A stretch of 51,264 bases of DNA. Source: Thermoflexales bacterium. Lineage in GTDB: Bacteria > Chloroflexota > Anaerolineae > J036 > Brachytrichaceae. The notes below the pieces were generated by a model that was not told the origin of the DNA, searched no databases, and was given only the letters and a program-made list of their open reading frames with translations. The stretch lies in the NCBI GenBank assembly GCA_019694215.1, contig JAIBCK010000011.1:1-51264 (forward strand), read 5' to 3'. Positions 43,780 to 51,264 of the stretch are shown one piece after another. Position numbers and translations under genes: made by a program. The stretch's first letter is position 1. Each line of letters starts with the position of its first letter.

Positions 43780-44799
43780 ATGACGGATATCGACAAACCC
43801 ACCCCCGCGCGAATGCGCATCGCCGTTCTGTACGGCGGCCAGTCCGGAGAACACGATGTCAGCATCATGTCGGCCGGCTCCGTGATGGAGTATCTGGACG
43901 AGACCCGCTTTGAGGTCACCCCCATCTTCATCGACCGGGACGGGCGCTGGTCGCACCCGATGGAAGGGCTGCGAGCGTTTGACGCCGTCTTCCCCGTCCT
44001 GCATGGGCCGATGGGCGAGGACGGAACGGTGCAGGGGCTGTGTCGCCTGCTCAATGTGCCGTGTGTGGGGCCGGGGGTGCTTGGGTCCGCTGTAGGGATG
44101 GACAAGCTCGCCTTCAAGGACATCATGCGGGCGCGCAACCTGCCCAGCGTGCCGTATGTCGCCGTCACGCGCGCGGACTGGCGCGACCGTACGGCCGAAA
44201 TCACGGCGCGCATTGCCGAGGTCACGGGCTTTCCCTGTTTCGTCAAACCCGCCAACATGGGCAGTTCGGTGGGCATCACAAAGGTCAAACAGCCGTCCGA
44301 CCTGCCGGCGGCCCTGGCGGAGGCGTTTCGCTGGGACCGCAAGGCGTTGGTCGAGTGGGCGGTTCCGCGGGCGCGTGAGCTCGAAGTCAGCGTGCTGGGG
44401 AACGATCACCCCGAGGCCTCGGTGGTGGGTGAGATCATGCCGTTGCGCGAGTTCTACACGTACGAGGCCAAGTATCTGGACACGGGCCTTGAAGCCTCGA
44501 AGCTGATGATTCCGGCGCCGATCCCGGAGCCCCTCGCGCTGCTGATTCGTGAGACGGCCATCGAAGTCGCGTTGGCGATCGATGCGCGCGGGCTGGCGCG
44601 CGTCGACTTCCTGATGGATGGCTCCCCACGTGGGACAACCCCGACGGCGGGCGAGGTCTTCGTCAGCGAGGCAAACACCATGCCCGGCTTCACCAGCATC
44701 AGCATGTATCCCAAGCTGTGGGAGGCATCCGGGCTGCCATATTCGGCGCTGCTCTCCCGTATGATTGACCTTTCGTTGGAGGATGCCCAGACGACATGA
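43780..44799 (+). CDS. ddl: D-alanine--D-alanine ligase
   Basis: 339 residues of the ATP-grasp fold. It joins two D-alanines for MurF. Seen: VLYGGQSGEHDVSIMSA, PVLHGPMGEDGTVQGL, GSAVGMDKLAFK, FVKPANMGSSVGITKV, REFYTYEAKYLD, and ARVDFLMDG with EANTMPGFTSISMYPKL. The Tyr in EFYTYEAKY is typical of D-Ala-D-Ala enzymes rather than D-Ala-D-lactate ligases of vancomycin resistance. It overlaps ftsQ by 4 nt. Confidence 0.96.
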   Translation: MTDIDKPTPARMRIAVLYGGQSGEHDVSIMSAGSVMEYLDETRFEVTPIFIDRDGRWSHPMEGLRAFDAVFPVLHGPMGEDGTVQGLCRLLNVPCVGPGVLGSAVGMDKLAFKDIMRARNLPSVPYVAVTRADWRDRTAEITARIAEVTGFPCFVKPANMGSSVGITKVKQPSDLPAALAEAFRWDRKALVEWAVPRARELEVSVLGNDHPEASVVGEIMPLREFYTYEAKYLDTGLEASKLMIPAPIPEPLALLIRETAIEVALAIDARGLARVDFLMDGSPRGTTPTAGEVFVSEANTMPGFTSISMYPKLWEASGLPYSALLSRMIDLSLEDAQTT

Positions 44800-45572
44800 G
44801 CTTTCGGTCGACCGAGACGCGCAGCCGCCGTTTTGACCCGGCGTCAAACCCCTCCCGGGATTCCGGACAGGGTCGACGCAGGCTGCTGCGCGGCATCGGC
44901 GTTGTGTTGCTTGCCTTTGTTGTACTCGTCGGTGGTGGCGGCTTCCTTGGCAGCGACCAGTTTCGCGTGCGCGAGGCGCGTGTGGAGGGCAATGAAGGCA
45001 TCGCCGCGCAGGGCATTCTCGCCGCCAGCGGGGTGATGGGCGAGCACTGGCTGCTGCTCGATCTGAATGCATCGGCGCGCCGGGTGCAATCACTGCCGGG
45101 CATCGACGCGGCGAACATCACGTGTGAATGGCAGAAGCCGTGCCTCATCCTCGTCAAGGTCTCGCAGGCGCTGGCCCGCCTCGATGGCCCTGATGGAACG
45201 ATGTGGCTCGATGCGACGGGCCGCGCGCAGCGCACCTGGGACAACGCCCGCGCACGCACAATCGTCCGCCTGGAGGACGGCGCGACCCTGCCCAGGGACG
45301 GTGGATCGGTCGATCCTGCCCTGACTCTTTCGTTGACCGAGCTGGCGGCTGCGCTGCCGAACGTGAGCCAGTACACCTATTCGGCAAAGGAAGGCCTGTC
45401 GTTTGTCAATGAGCGCAACACGCGGGTGAAGCTGGGAACGAGCACCACGGCCGGCGAGATGCGTGAGCGCGCCGGGCTCGCCGAGCTGCTCAAAGAACAG
45501 CTGATTGCGCGTAACATTCAGCCCAAGGTTATCGACGTCCACATCGTCGATGCCCCGTTTTATGTGAGGTAG
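44796..45572 (+). CDS. ftsQ: Cell division protein FtsQ
   Basis: 258 residues: a basic, disordered cytoplasmic N-terminus (1-28), one membrane helix (about 32-52), then a POTRA-type domain beginning FRVREARVEGNEGIAAQGIL and an FtsQ beta domain. FtsQ binds FtsL/FtsB and recruits the septal synthase. Position directly before ftsA and ftsZ supports the call. ftsA starts 12 nt downstream. Confidence 0.9.
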   Translation: MSFRSTETRSRRFDPASNPSRDSGQGRRRLLRGIGVVLLAFVVLVGGGGFLGSDQFRVREARVEGNEGIAAQGILAASGVMGEHWLLLDLNASARRVQSLPGIDAANITCEWQKPCLILVKVSQALARLDGPDGTMWLDATGRAQRTWDNARARTIVRLEDGATLPRDGGSVDPALTLSLTELAAALPNVSQYTYSAKEGLSFVNERNTRVKLGTSTTAGEMRERAGLAELLKEQLIARNIQPKVIDVHIVDAPFYVR

Positions 45573-45584
45573 CAACACAGTACC

Positions 45585-46832
45585 ATGGCTGAAAGTGCAA
45601 AAATCGTCAGCGCCGTTGACATCGGCAGCTCCAAAGTGGTCGCTCTCGTGGGCGAGGCCGGCGAGCGGGAAGGCGACTTCTCGATCATTGGGGTTGGCAT
45701 CGTGCCCTCGCGCGGCATGAAGCGCGGGCAGATCGTCAACGTCGGCGAGGTCACCCAGGCGATCCGCGAGGCCGTCGATGGCGCGGAGCGCTCGTCCGCA
45801 ACCACGATGAGCACCGCGCTCGTGAGTGTTGCGGGCAATCACATTCAGTCGCAGAACAGCCACGGCGCGGTGGCCATCGGCCGCGGTGAGCAGGGCGTCA
45901 CGTCGGAGGACATCAACCGGGTGCTGGAGGCCGCACAGGCCATCACCGTGCCCAACAACCGCGAGGTCATCCATGTCATCCCGCGGCATTTCAAGGTCGA
46001 TGAACAGGAGGGCGTGCGTCATCCACTTGGCATGTTGGGCTACCGCCTCGAAGCGCAGACCAACATCGTGACGGCATCGTCGACGGCGATCCAGAATCTG
46101 TACAAGTGCCTGCATGGTGCGCGCATCGAGCATGCCGAGGCCGTTCTCGCGCCGCTCGCATCGGCCGAGGCGACGCTCACGCCGACCGAGCGCGAGATGG
46201 GTGTGGTGCTTGCGGACATCGGCCACGGCACAACGGACATTGCCATCTACATCGACGGCGCCGTCTGGCATGTCAGCGTGCTCGAGGTCGGGGGATGGCA
46301 TTTCACCAGCGACCTGGCCAAGGTATTGCGCCTTCCGTTGGACACCGCCGAGCAGATCAAACTCGCCCACGGACAGGCAAGCCTGCGCGACCTGACCACC
46401 GAGGCGCCCTTTGTCGCGGCCGGGTTTGGCGATGAAGGCGATGTCACCATCCAGCGCCGTGACATGGCGGAGATCCTGCACGAGCGCGCCCGCGAGCTGT
46501 TCGACCTGATCATGCTCGAGGTCAAGCGCAGCGGCTATGACGGCCTGTTGCCCGCGGGCCTGGTTCTGACGGGTGGGGGCGCACAACTGCCCGGCCTGCG
46601 AGAGGTGGCCCGCGAGGTCGCGCGTCTGCCGGTCCGCCTCGCCGCACCGTCCAATTTGCATGGTCTGGTCGATGCGATCAAGTCGCCGGCCTATTCGACA
46701 GCGGTCGGTCTGGTCAAGTGGGGGATGCTCAATGTGGTCGCGAAGCCCTCCCGTCGGCGGCGCGTCCTGCCCAACTTGCGCATCGACGTCAAGGGCTGGT
46801 TTGGCAATCTCCTGCCGCGCTCCGACAGCTGA
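45585..46832 (+). CDS. ftsA: Cell division protein FtsA
   Basis: 415 residues of the actin fold. It tethers FtsZ to the membrane. Seen: SAVDIGSSKVVALVGE (phosphate 1 loop), the SHS2/1C region, VLADIGHGTTDIAIYIDG (phosphate 2) and LVLTGGGAQLPGL (adenosine loop). The C-terminus IDVKGWFGNLLPRS is an amphipathic membrane-targeting helix. A 217-nt gap with a promoter separates it from ftsZ, the largest gap in the cluster. Confidence 0.96.
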   Translation: MAESAKIVSAVDIGSSKVVALVGEAGEREGDFSIIGVGIVPSRGMKRGQIVNVGEVTQAIREAVDGAERSSATTMSTALVSVAGNHIQSQNSHGAVAIGRGEQGVTSEDINRVLEAAQAITVPNNREVIHVIPRHFKVDEQEGVRHPLGMLGYRLEAQTNIVTASSTAIQNLYKCLHGARIEHAEAVLAPLASAEATLTPTEREMGVVLADIGHGTTDIAIYIDGAVWHVSVLEVGGWHFTSDLAKVLRLPLDTAEQIKLAHGQASLRDLTTEAPFVAAGFGDEGDVTIQRRDMAEILHERARELFDLIMLEVKRSGYDGLLPAGLVLTGGGAQLPGLREVAREVARLPVRLAAPSNLHGLVDAIKSPAYSTAVGLVKWGMLNVVAKPSRRRRVLPNLRIDVKGWFGNLLPRSDS

Positions 46833-46862
46833 GTTCCGCGGCATCCACACCTTTCCCACCGC

Positions 46863-46903
46863 ATCTGCCCGATCTGTCCTCGCGAATCTGCGTGATTTGT
46901 GGA
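46863..46903 (+). repeat. ATCTG 9-mer repeats downstream of ftsA
   Basis: ATCTG starts at 46863, 46872 and 46886, and ATTTG at 46895 (steps of 9, 14 and 9 nt). The sense is close to short intergenic ATCTGCGTNATCTGTGG-like repeats that I recall from other environmental bacteria; relation not proven. Confidence 0.35.
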
Positions 46904-46949
46904 CCAAATGCGGCCAGGTGTGGACAAAATGGGTTGACAATGTGGATAA
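46898..46949 (-). promoter_or_regulatory. Cluster of three DnaA-box-like sites
   Basis: TGTGGACCA (46898), TGTGGACAA (46919) and TGTGGATAA (46941) are in the same orientation, 21 and 22 bp apart. The last is the exact complement of the DnaA box TTATCCACA; the second is the complement of TTGTCCACA, the form used by actinobacteria; the first has two mismatches. The perfect box lies between the -35 and -10 of the ftsZ promoter. Confidence 0.6.
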
Positions 46950-46961
46950 CTCCACTAAAAT
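46934..46961 (+). promoter_or_regulatory. ftsZ promoter
   Basis: A consensus -35 TTGACA (46934-46939), a 16-nt spacer and TAAAAT (46956-46961). This gives a leader of about 80 nt before ftsZ. It is one of the two best sigma-70 type promoters in the window. Confidence 0.8.
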
Positions 46962-47049
46962 GCTCTTTCAGTGTCTTTGGCACCCGAATCGACGGGAGGG
47001 GATGTTACGCGCTCCTGGGACGTCGAGGGCGGGTGAACGATGAGGGACG

Positions 47050-48255
47050 ATGAACAGCTACAACGAGGCCAACGCAAGGAACCAGGGTGCGAACCCGACA
47101 CCGTCGGGACCCTCGTACGCCAGCCACGCCGAGTCACCGGCACAGATCAAGGTGATTGGTGTGGGAGGCGGCGGGCAGAACGCCGTCAACCGCATGATTG
47201 CCGAGAGCATGCAGGGCATCGACTTTGTGGCGGTCAACACCGACCAGCAGGCCCTCATGCTGAGCAATGCGCCTGTGCGCATCCGGCTGGGGGACAAGGC
47301 GACACGCGGTCTTGGTGCGGGGGGCAATCCGAGCCAGGGTGAGAAGGCGGCCGAGGAGTCGGCGGATGAGATCTTCAGCGTCATCAAGGGCGCAGACATG
47401 GTCTTTATCACCGCAGGCATGGGAGGCGGCACCGGCACGGGTGCGGCACCCGTGATTGCCCGCATCGCCAAGGAGCAGGGCTCTCTGACCATCGGCGTCG
47501 TCACCCGTCCGTTTTCCTTCGAGGGCACGCCGCGCCAGCGCGCTGCCGAGGCCGGGATCGAACGGCTGAAGGAGCACGTTGACACCCTGATCGTCATCCC
47601 CAATGACCGCCTGCTCGACATCGTCGACAAGCGCGCCAGCCTCGCGCAATCCTTCCGCGTCGCCGACGATGTGCTTCGTCAGGGTATCCAGGGCATCAGC
47701 GAGGTGATCACGACCCCCGGTTTGATCAACCTCGACTTCGCCGATGTTCGCGCCATCATGAGCGAGGGTGGGGCGGCGCTAATGGCCGTCGGCACCGCCT
47801 CCGGTGAAGGCCGCGCCCGTGCTGCCGCCGAGCAGGCGATCACGTCGAACCTGCTCGATGTCACCATCGACGGCGCGCATGGCATCCTGTTCAACGTCAC
47901 CGGCGGCCCGGACCTCGCGCTACACGAGGTGAACGAGGCCGCCATGCTCATTCGCTCGGCGGCGCACCCAGACTGCAATGTCATCTTCGGCGCTGTGATC
48001 GACGAGAACATGAAGGACACGGTTCGCATCACCGTGATCGCGACCGGCTTCGAGCACACGGCCGGGACGACGCGGCGCATCACGCGCCCGTCCTCGACGC
48101 GCGAGCGCGAAACCGTGGCACGCAGCACATCGACGTTCCGGACGACGCCGGCGCCCGTGACGCGTGACGAGGGAATCTCACCCGCGCCCGCATCGCAGAC
48201 GACCTACGACCCCGAGGATCTCGAAGTGCCGTCTTTCCTGCGCAATCGCCGTTAG
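47050..48255 (+). CDS. ftsZ: Cell division GTPase FtsZ
   Basis: 401 residues. Tubulin homolog that forms the division ring. A polar N-terminal extension of about 32 residues precedes [17 protein letters not shown]; the GTP-binding GGGTGTG is at 125-131; the synergy loop is [12 protein letters not shown] short linker leads to the C-terminal peptide [12 protein letters not shown], which binds FtsA. GAGGG lies just before the start. It has its own promoter and closes the dcw cluster. Confidence 0.97.
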   Translation: MNSYNEANARNQGANPTPSGPSYASHAESPAQIKVIGVGGGGQNAVNRMIAESMQGIDFVAVNTDQQALMLSNAPVRIRLGDKATRGLGAGGNPSQGEKAAEESADEIFSVIKGADMVFITAGMGGGTGTGAAPVIARIAKEQGSLTIGVVTRPFSFEGTPRQRAAEAGIERLKEHVDTLIVIPNDRLLDIVDKRASLAQSFRVADDVLRQGIQGISEVITTPGLINLDFADVRAIMSEGGAALMAVGTASGEGRARAAAEQAITSNLLDVTIDGAHGILFNVTGGPDLALHEVNEAAMLIRSAAHPDCNVIFGAVIDENMKDTVRITVIATGFEHTAGTTRRITRPSSTRERETVARSTSTFRTTPAPVTRDEGISPAPASQTTYDPEDLEVPSFLRNRR

Positions 48256-48362
48256 ACCCTCGCGTTGAGTCATTCCGTTGGCGGGTGAAGTTTGCACGCT
48301 GGAACGCTCACCCACCCCTTCCTAAACGCTGAACTTTAAGGTCAGGTCTCCCCGTCGACCTG

Positions 48363-48391
48363 TTGACAAGGGGCCCTGTGCTTCATAGAAT
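48363..48391 (+). promoter_or_regulatory. nrdR-nrdJ promoter
   Basis: Consensus TTGACA (48363-48368), an ideal 17-nt spacer and TAGAAT (48386-48391). The start would be near 48398, giving a leader of about 80 nt before nrdR. The stretch between the ftsZ stop and this promoter shows no clear terminator. Confidence 0.82.
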
Positions 48392-48414
48392 CACCGTCCC
48401 ATCCGCCCCATATG

Positions 48415-48440
48415 TTGGGTCGAACGTATGTTCGCCCCAA
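48415..48440. promoter_or_regulatory. LexA-type (SOS) operator
   Basis: CGAACGTATGTTCG at 48421-48434 fits the Gram-positive LexA/DinR core CGAAC-N4-GTTYG. It lies inside a longer imperfect palindrome with flanks TTGGG and CCCAA (48415-48440), about 20-40 nt after the predicted transcription start, where binding would block elongation or initiation. It could alternatively fold as an RNA hairpin. Confidence 0.65.
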
Positions 48441-48480
48441 TAGATGGGCCGATGGCCATCGTTATGTCAACCGAGCGTCC

Positions 48481-48933
48481 ATGAAATGCCCGCAGTGCGG
48501 ATCCACCGAAACACACGTCATCGACACCGTCCGCGAAGCCAGTGGAAACATCCGACGCCGGCGCGCCTGCAAGGCGTGCGAGCGTCGCTTCAGTACCCTC
48601 GAGCGTGTGGTCGATGTCGCGCCGCTCGTGGTCAAGCGCGGCGGGCGGCGCGAACCCTTCAACCGGGACAAAATCCTGGAAGGGCTGCGGATCGCGTGCG
48701 CGAAGCGGCCCGTGCCAGCCTCGGACATCGAGCGGCTGGCGGACCAGATCGAGGCTCAGGTCATTGGCCTGGGCAAACCTGAGGTCTCGGCGCGTGATGT
48801 GGGGGATATCACGTTGCGGGGCCTGCGTGGGCTGGATGAAGTCGCCTACATCCGCTACGCCATCGTCTACCTAAACCTGAAGGATCTCGAGAGCGTCAAG
48901 GGAGAGATCGAGAAGCTTCTTGGCGAGCGTTAG
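48481..48933 (+). CDS. nrdR: Transcriptional repressor NrdR
   Basis: 150 residues. NrdR senses ATP/dATP and represses ribonucleotide reductase genes. It has a zinc ribbon (Cys3, Cys6, Cys30, Cys33), then the ATP-cone from about residue 46 (VVKRGGRREPFNRDKILEGL). The start MKCPQCGS is the family norm; the open frame reaches back to 48412 but would run through the operator. nrdJ begins 40 nt downstream, so NrdR probably controls its own operon. No canonical NrdR box pair was recognised. Confidence 0.95.
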   Translation: MKCPQCGSTETHVIDTVREASGNIRRRRACKACERRFSTLERVVDVAPLVVKRGGRREPFNRDKILEGLRIACAKRPVPASDIERLADQIEAQVIGLGKPEVSARDVGDITLRGLRGLDEVAYIRYAIVYLNLKDLESVKGEIEKLLGER

Positions 48934-48973
48934 CGCGTCCCTCCGCGCCCAACATTCATTGAATGGAATTGGA

Positions 48974-51264
48974 ATGAAGATCACCCGTCGATTCACTCAG
49001 CCCAAGCGCTCGCCCTACAGCAGCATCGCCTTCGAGAAGCGCGCGTCCAGCATCCGCAACACGGACGGTTCGAAGGTCTTCGAGATGACCGGTATCGCCG
49101 TTCCGGCGCAGTGGTCACAGGTCGCTATCGATATCCTGGCCCAGAAATATTTCCGCAAGGCCGGCGTCCCCAGCCAGACCCAGCCAGTCAAGGAGCGCGG
49201 CGTGCCGTCCTGGCTGCAACGCAGCGTGCCGGCCGAAGGTGCCGAGCCCAACACCGGCGAGCGCGACAGCCGGCAGGTCTTCAACCGCCTGGCAGGCTGC
49301 TGGACCTACTGGGGCTGGAAGCACAATTACTTCGACACCGAAGAGGATGCCCGGGCATTTCACGATGAGCTGTGCTACATGCTGGCCATGCAGATGGCTG
49401 CGCCGAACTCGCCGCAATGGTTCAACACAGGTCTGAATTGGGCCTATGGCATCACCGGCCCGTCGCAGGGCCACTACTATGTCGATCCCAAGACGCGCAA
49501 GGTGCTGGCGTCGGATGACGCCTACACGCATCCGCAACCGCACGCCTGCTTCATCCAGTCCGTGCGTGACGACCTCGTCAACGAGGGCGGCATCATGGAC
49601 CTGTGGGTGCGCGAAGCGCGCATCTTCAAATATGGCAGCGGCACCGGCAGCAACTTCTCGAGCCTGCGCGGTGAGAACGAACCGCTGAGCGGCGGCGGAC
49701 GGTCTAGCGGGTTGATGTCGTTCCTCAAGATCGGCGACCGCGCGGCCGGCGCGATCAAGAGCGGTGGCACCACGCGCCGCGCTGCCAAGATGGTGATTCT
49801 GGACATCGACCATCCGGACATCGAGACTTTCGTCGACTGGAAGGTGGCGGAGGAGCAGAAGGTCGCCGCGCTGGTGACCGGCAGCCGGCTTAACAACCTG
49901 CACCTCAACGCAATCATCAAGGCCTGCCATGCCGAGAAGAACATCGCCATTCGCTTTGACCGCCGCCAGAACAAGGCGCTCGCGAAGGCAATCGGCGATG
50001 CGCGGCTCGCGCTGATCCCGGCCAACTACATCGAGCGCGCCATTCAGTACGCGCAGCAGGGCTATACCGGGCTGCACTTCCCGGAATACGACACCGATTG
50101 GAACAGCGACGCGTATGCCACCGTCAGTGGCCAGAACAGCAACAACAGCGTGCGTGTGACAAACGCCTTTATGCGCGCCGTCGAAGCTGATGGTGACTGG
50201 GGCCTTACCTGGCGCACGGATATCGAGAAGGCGCGCCGCAGCGGTGGAACGGCCAAGCCGCGCAAGACCATCAAGGCGCGCGGCCTGATGGAGAGGATCG
50301 CGGATGCGGCGTGGCAGAGCGCAGATCCGGGCATGCAGTTCCACGACACGATCAATGAATGGCATACCTGTCCTGCGGACGGCGAAATCCGCGGCAGCAA
50401 CCCGTGCTCCGAGTACATGTTCCTCGACGACACGGCTTGCAACCTGGCCAGCCTGAACCTGGCCCGCTTCTATGACGAAGCGAGCGGGCGCTTTGACATC
50501 GAGGCCTACCGGCACGCCACCCGTCTGTGGACGATCGTGCTCGAGATCAGCGTGCTGATGGCGCAGTTCCCCAGCCGCGAAGTGGCCGAGCTCAGTGACA
50601 AGTTCCGCACGTTGGGCCTGGGCTATGCCAACCTCGGCGCGCTGTTGATGATCCAGGGCATTCCGTACGACAGCCGCGCCGGGCGCGCCATCGCGGGCGC
50701 CCTCACCGCCATGCTGCACTGCGGCGCGTATGCGACCAGCGCCGAGATGGCCGCCGAGCTCGGCACTTTCCCGGGCTTCGCGCCCAACCGGGACGCCATG
50801 TTGCGCGTCATCCGCAACCATCGCCGCGCGGCCTACAACGCGCCCGCCGGCGATTACGAGGGCTTGAGCATGGCCGCGCACGGCATCGATCCCGAGTACT
50901 GTCCCAGCGACCTGCTGCGCGCCGCGCGCGAGGACGCCGACCGCATGCTGAGCCTCGGCGAGGCGCACGGCTTCCGCAACGCCCAGGTCACCGTCATCGC
51001 CCCGACCGGGACGATCGGCCTGGTCATGGACTGCGACACCACCGGCATCGAGCCGGATTTCTCGCTGGTCAAGTTCAAGAAGCTGGCCGGCGGTGGCTAC
51101 TTCAAGATCATCAACCAGAGCCTGCCCCCGGCACTGCGCAAGCTCGGCTACAGCGACAGCCAGATCGAGGATATTGTGCGTTATGCGAAGGGCTCGGCCA
51201 CCCTCAAGGGCAGCCCGGGCGTGACCGTCGAGCGCCTGCGCGAGCGCGGGTTCAACAGCGACGC
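48974..51264 (+). CDS. nrdJ: Adenosylcobalamin-dependent ribonucleotide reductase, class II (3' end outside window)
   Basis: The frame is open to the last base: 763 codons visible with no stop. This is the long form of the B12-dependent reductase that makes deoxyribonucleotides without oxygen dependence. Seen: NSPQWFNTGL, HPQPHACFIQ with Cys192 (reductant Cys), FKYGSGTGSNFSSLRG, the radical-site loop GSNPCSEYMF with Cys478, TACNLASLNL, and APTGTIGLVMDCDTTGIEPD. No intein is seen in the visible part. The ATG at 48974 lacks a clear Shine-Dalgarno; a small inverted repeat CATTC-N3-GAATG lies at 48953-48965. It is co-directional with nrdR. Confidence 0.95.
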   Translation, partial: MKITRRFTQPKRSPYSSIAFEKRASSIRNTDGSKVFEMTGIAVPAQWSQVAIDILAQKYFRKAGVPSQTQPVKERGVPSWLQRSVPAEGAEPNTGERDSRQVFNRLAGCWTYWGWKHNYFDTEEDARAFHDELCYMLAMQMAAPNSPQWFNTGLNWAYGITGPSQGHYYVDPKTRKVLASDDAYTHPQPHACFIQSVRDDLVNEGGIMDLWVREARIFKYGSGTGSNFSSLRGENEPLSGGGRSSGLMSFLKIGDRAAGAIKSGGTTRRAAKMVILDIDHPDIETFVDWKVAEEQKVAALVTGSRLNNLHLNAIIKACHAEKNIAIRFDRRQNKALAKAIGDARLALIPANYIERAIQYAQQGYTGLHFPEYDTDWNSDAYATVSGQNSNNSVRVTNAFMRAVEADGDWGLTWRTDIEKARRSGGTAKPRKTIKARGLMERIADAAWQSADPGMQFHDTINEWHTCPADGEIRGSNPCSEYMFLDDTACNLASLNLARFYDEASGRFDIEAYRHATRLWTIVLEISVLMAQFPSREVAELSDKFRTLGLGYANLGALLMIQGIPYDSRAGRAIAGALTAMLHCGAYATSAEMAAELGTFPGFAPNRDAMLRVIRNHRRAAYNAPAGDYEGLSMAAHGIDPEYCPSDLLRAAREDADRMLSLGEAHGFRNAQVTVIAPTGTIGLVMDCDTTGIEPDFSLVKFKKLAGGGYFKIINQSLPPALRKLGYSDSQIEDIVRYAKGSATLKGSPGVTVERLRERGFNSD

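Noticed and set aside
45090-46955. Long minus-strand frame of 621 codons
   Set aside because: It is antisense to ftsQ and ftsA.
48256-48480. Cobalamin riboswitch before nrdR-nrdJ
   Set aside because: The leader after the predicted start is only about 80 nt and no B12-box-like sequence was recognised.
48481-48933. Canonical NrdR box pair upstream of nrdR
   Set aside because: No pair of ACACNATATNTTGT-like 16-mers was found; the only clear palindrome fits LexA instead.
49115-50968. Long minus-strand frame of 617 codons
   Set aside because: It is antisense to nrdJ, whose frame is open to the window end and carries family motifs.
48974-51264. Intein in nrdJ
   Set aside because: Reductase motifs run in order without an interrupting block in the visible part.

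Overview
The window is high-GC DNA encoding a peptidoglycan-building bacterium. I infer a member of the Chloroflexota, probably Anaerolineae-like. The reasons are Thr/Pro-rich linkers in a secreted protein, four exported proteins that end in a short Arg-aromatic-Leu-Pro tail, a B12-dependent (class II) ribonucleotide reductase, a Gram-positive-type LexA operator, and no lipopolysaccharide or outer-membrane genes. This placement comes from gene content only; no 16S rRNA or marker search was possible.

Layout. (1) 1-7738: the 3' part of a Thr/Pro-linker surface protein, a DUF2891-like protein, a small beta-rich protein, murA with Asp in place of the catalytic Cys, a divergent aquaporin-like gene, a Nudix protein with a decayed adenylyltransferase half, and a Gfo/Idh/MocA oxidoreductase. 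(2) 7831-18865, all on the minus strand: two giant secreted TolB-propeller/Fn3/DUF11 paralogs in tandem, followed on the map by two glucose/sorbosone dehydrogenase-like secreted paralogs. (3) 19068-28572: a small membrane protein, an FAH-superfamily hydratase, a tkt-peptidase-nnr run, ruvB, an exopolysaccharide-initiating sugar transferase and a signal-less BtuF-like protein. (4) 28615-30752: a lipoprotein and a CHAT protease whose C-terminus resembles an effector-associated (death-like) domain. (5) 30934-48255: a nearly complete dcw cluster, mraZ-rsmH-ftsL-ftsI-murF-mraY-murD-ftsW-murG-cvpA-like-murC-murB-ddl-ftsQ-ftsA-ftsZ, tightly packed with many 4-nt overlaps and lacking murE. (6) 48363-51264: nrdR and the 5' part of nrdJ behind a near-consensus promoter with a LexA-type operator.

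How it fits together. The dcw run makes lipid II and the division machinery. It is headed by three MraZ boxes and has a second strong promoter before ftsZ that is overlaid by phased DnaA-box-like sequences. murA, far upstream, supplies the first committed step. nrdR-nrdJ supply dNTPs and appear wired to DNA damage. At least seven genes have a -10 hexamer only 6 or 9 nt before the start codon, which suggests that leaderless mRNAs are common here. No tRNA, rRNA, CRISPR array, insertion sequence or prophage was seen, and no gap between genes exceeds about 300 bases.
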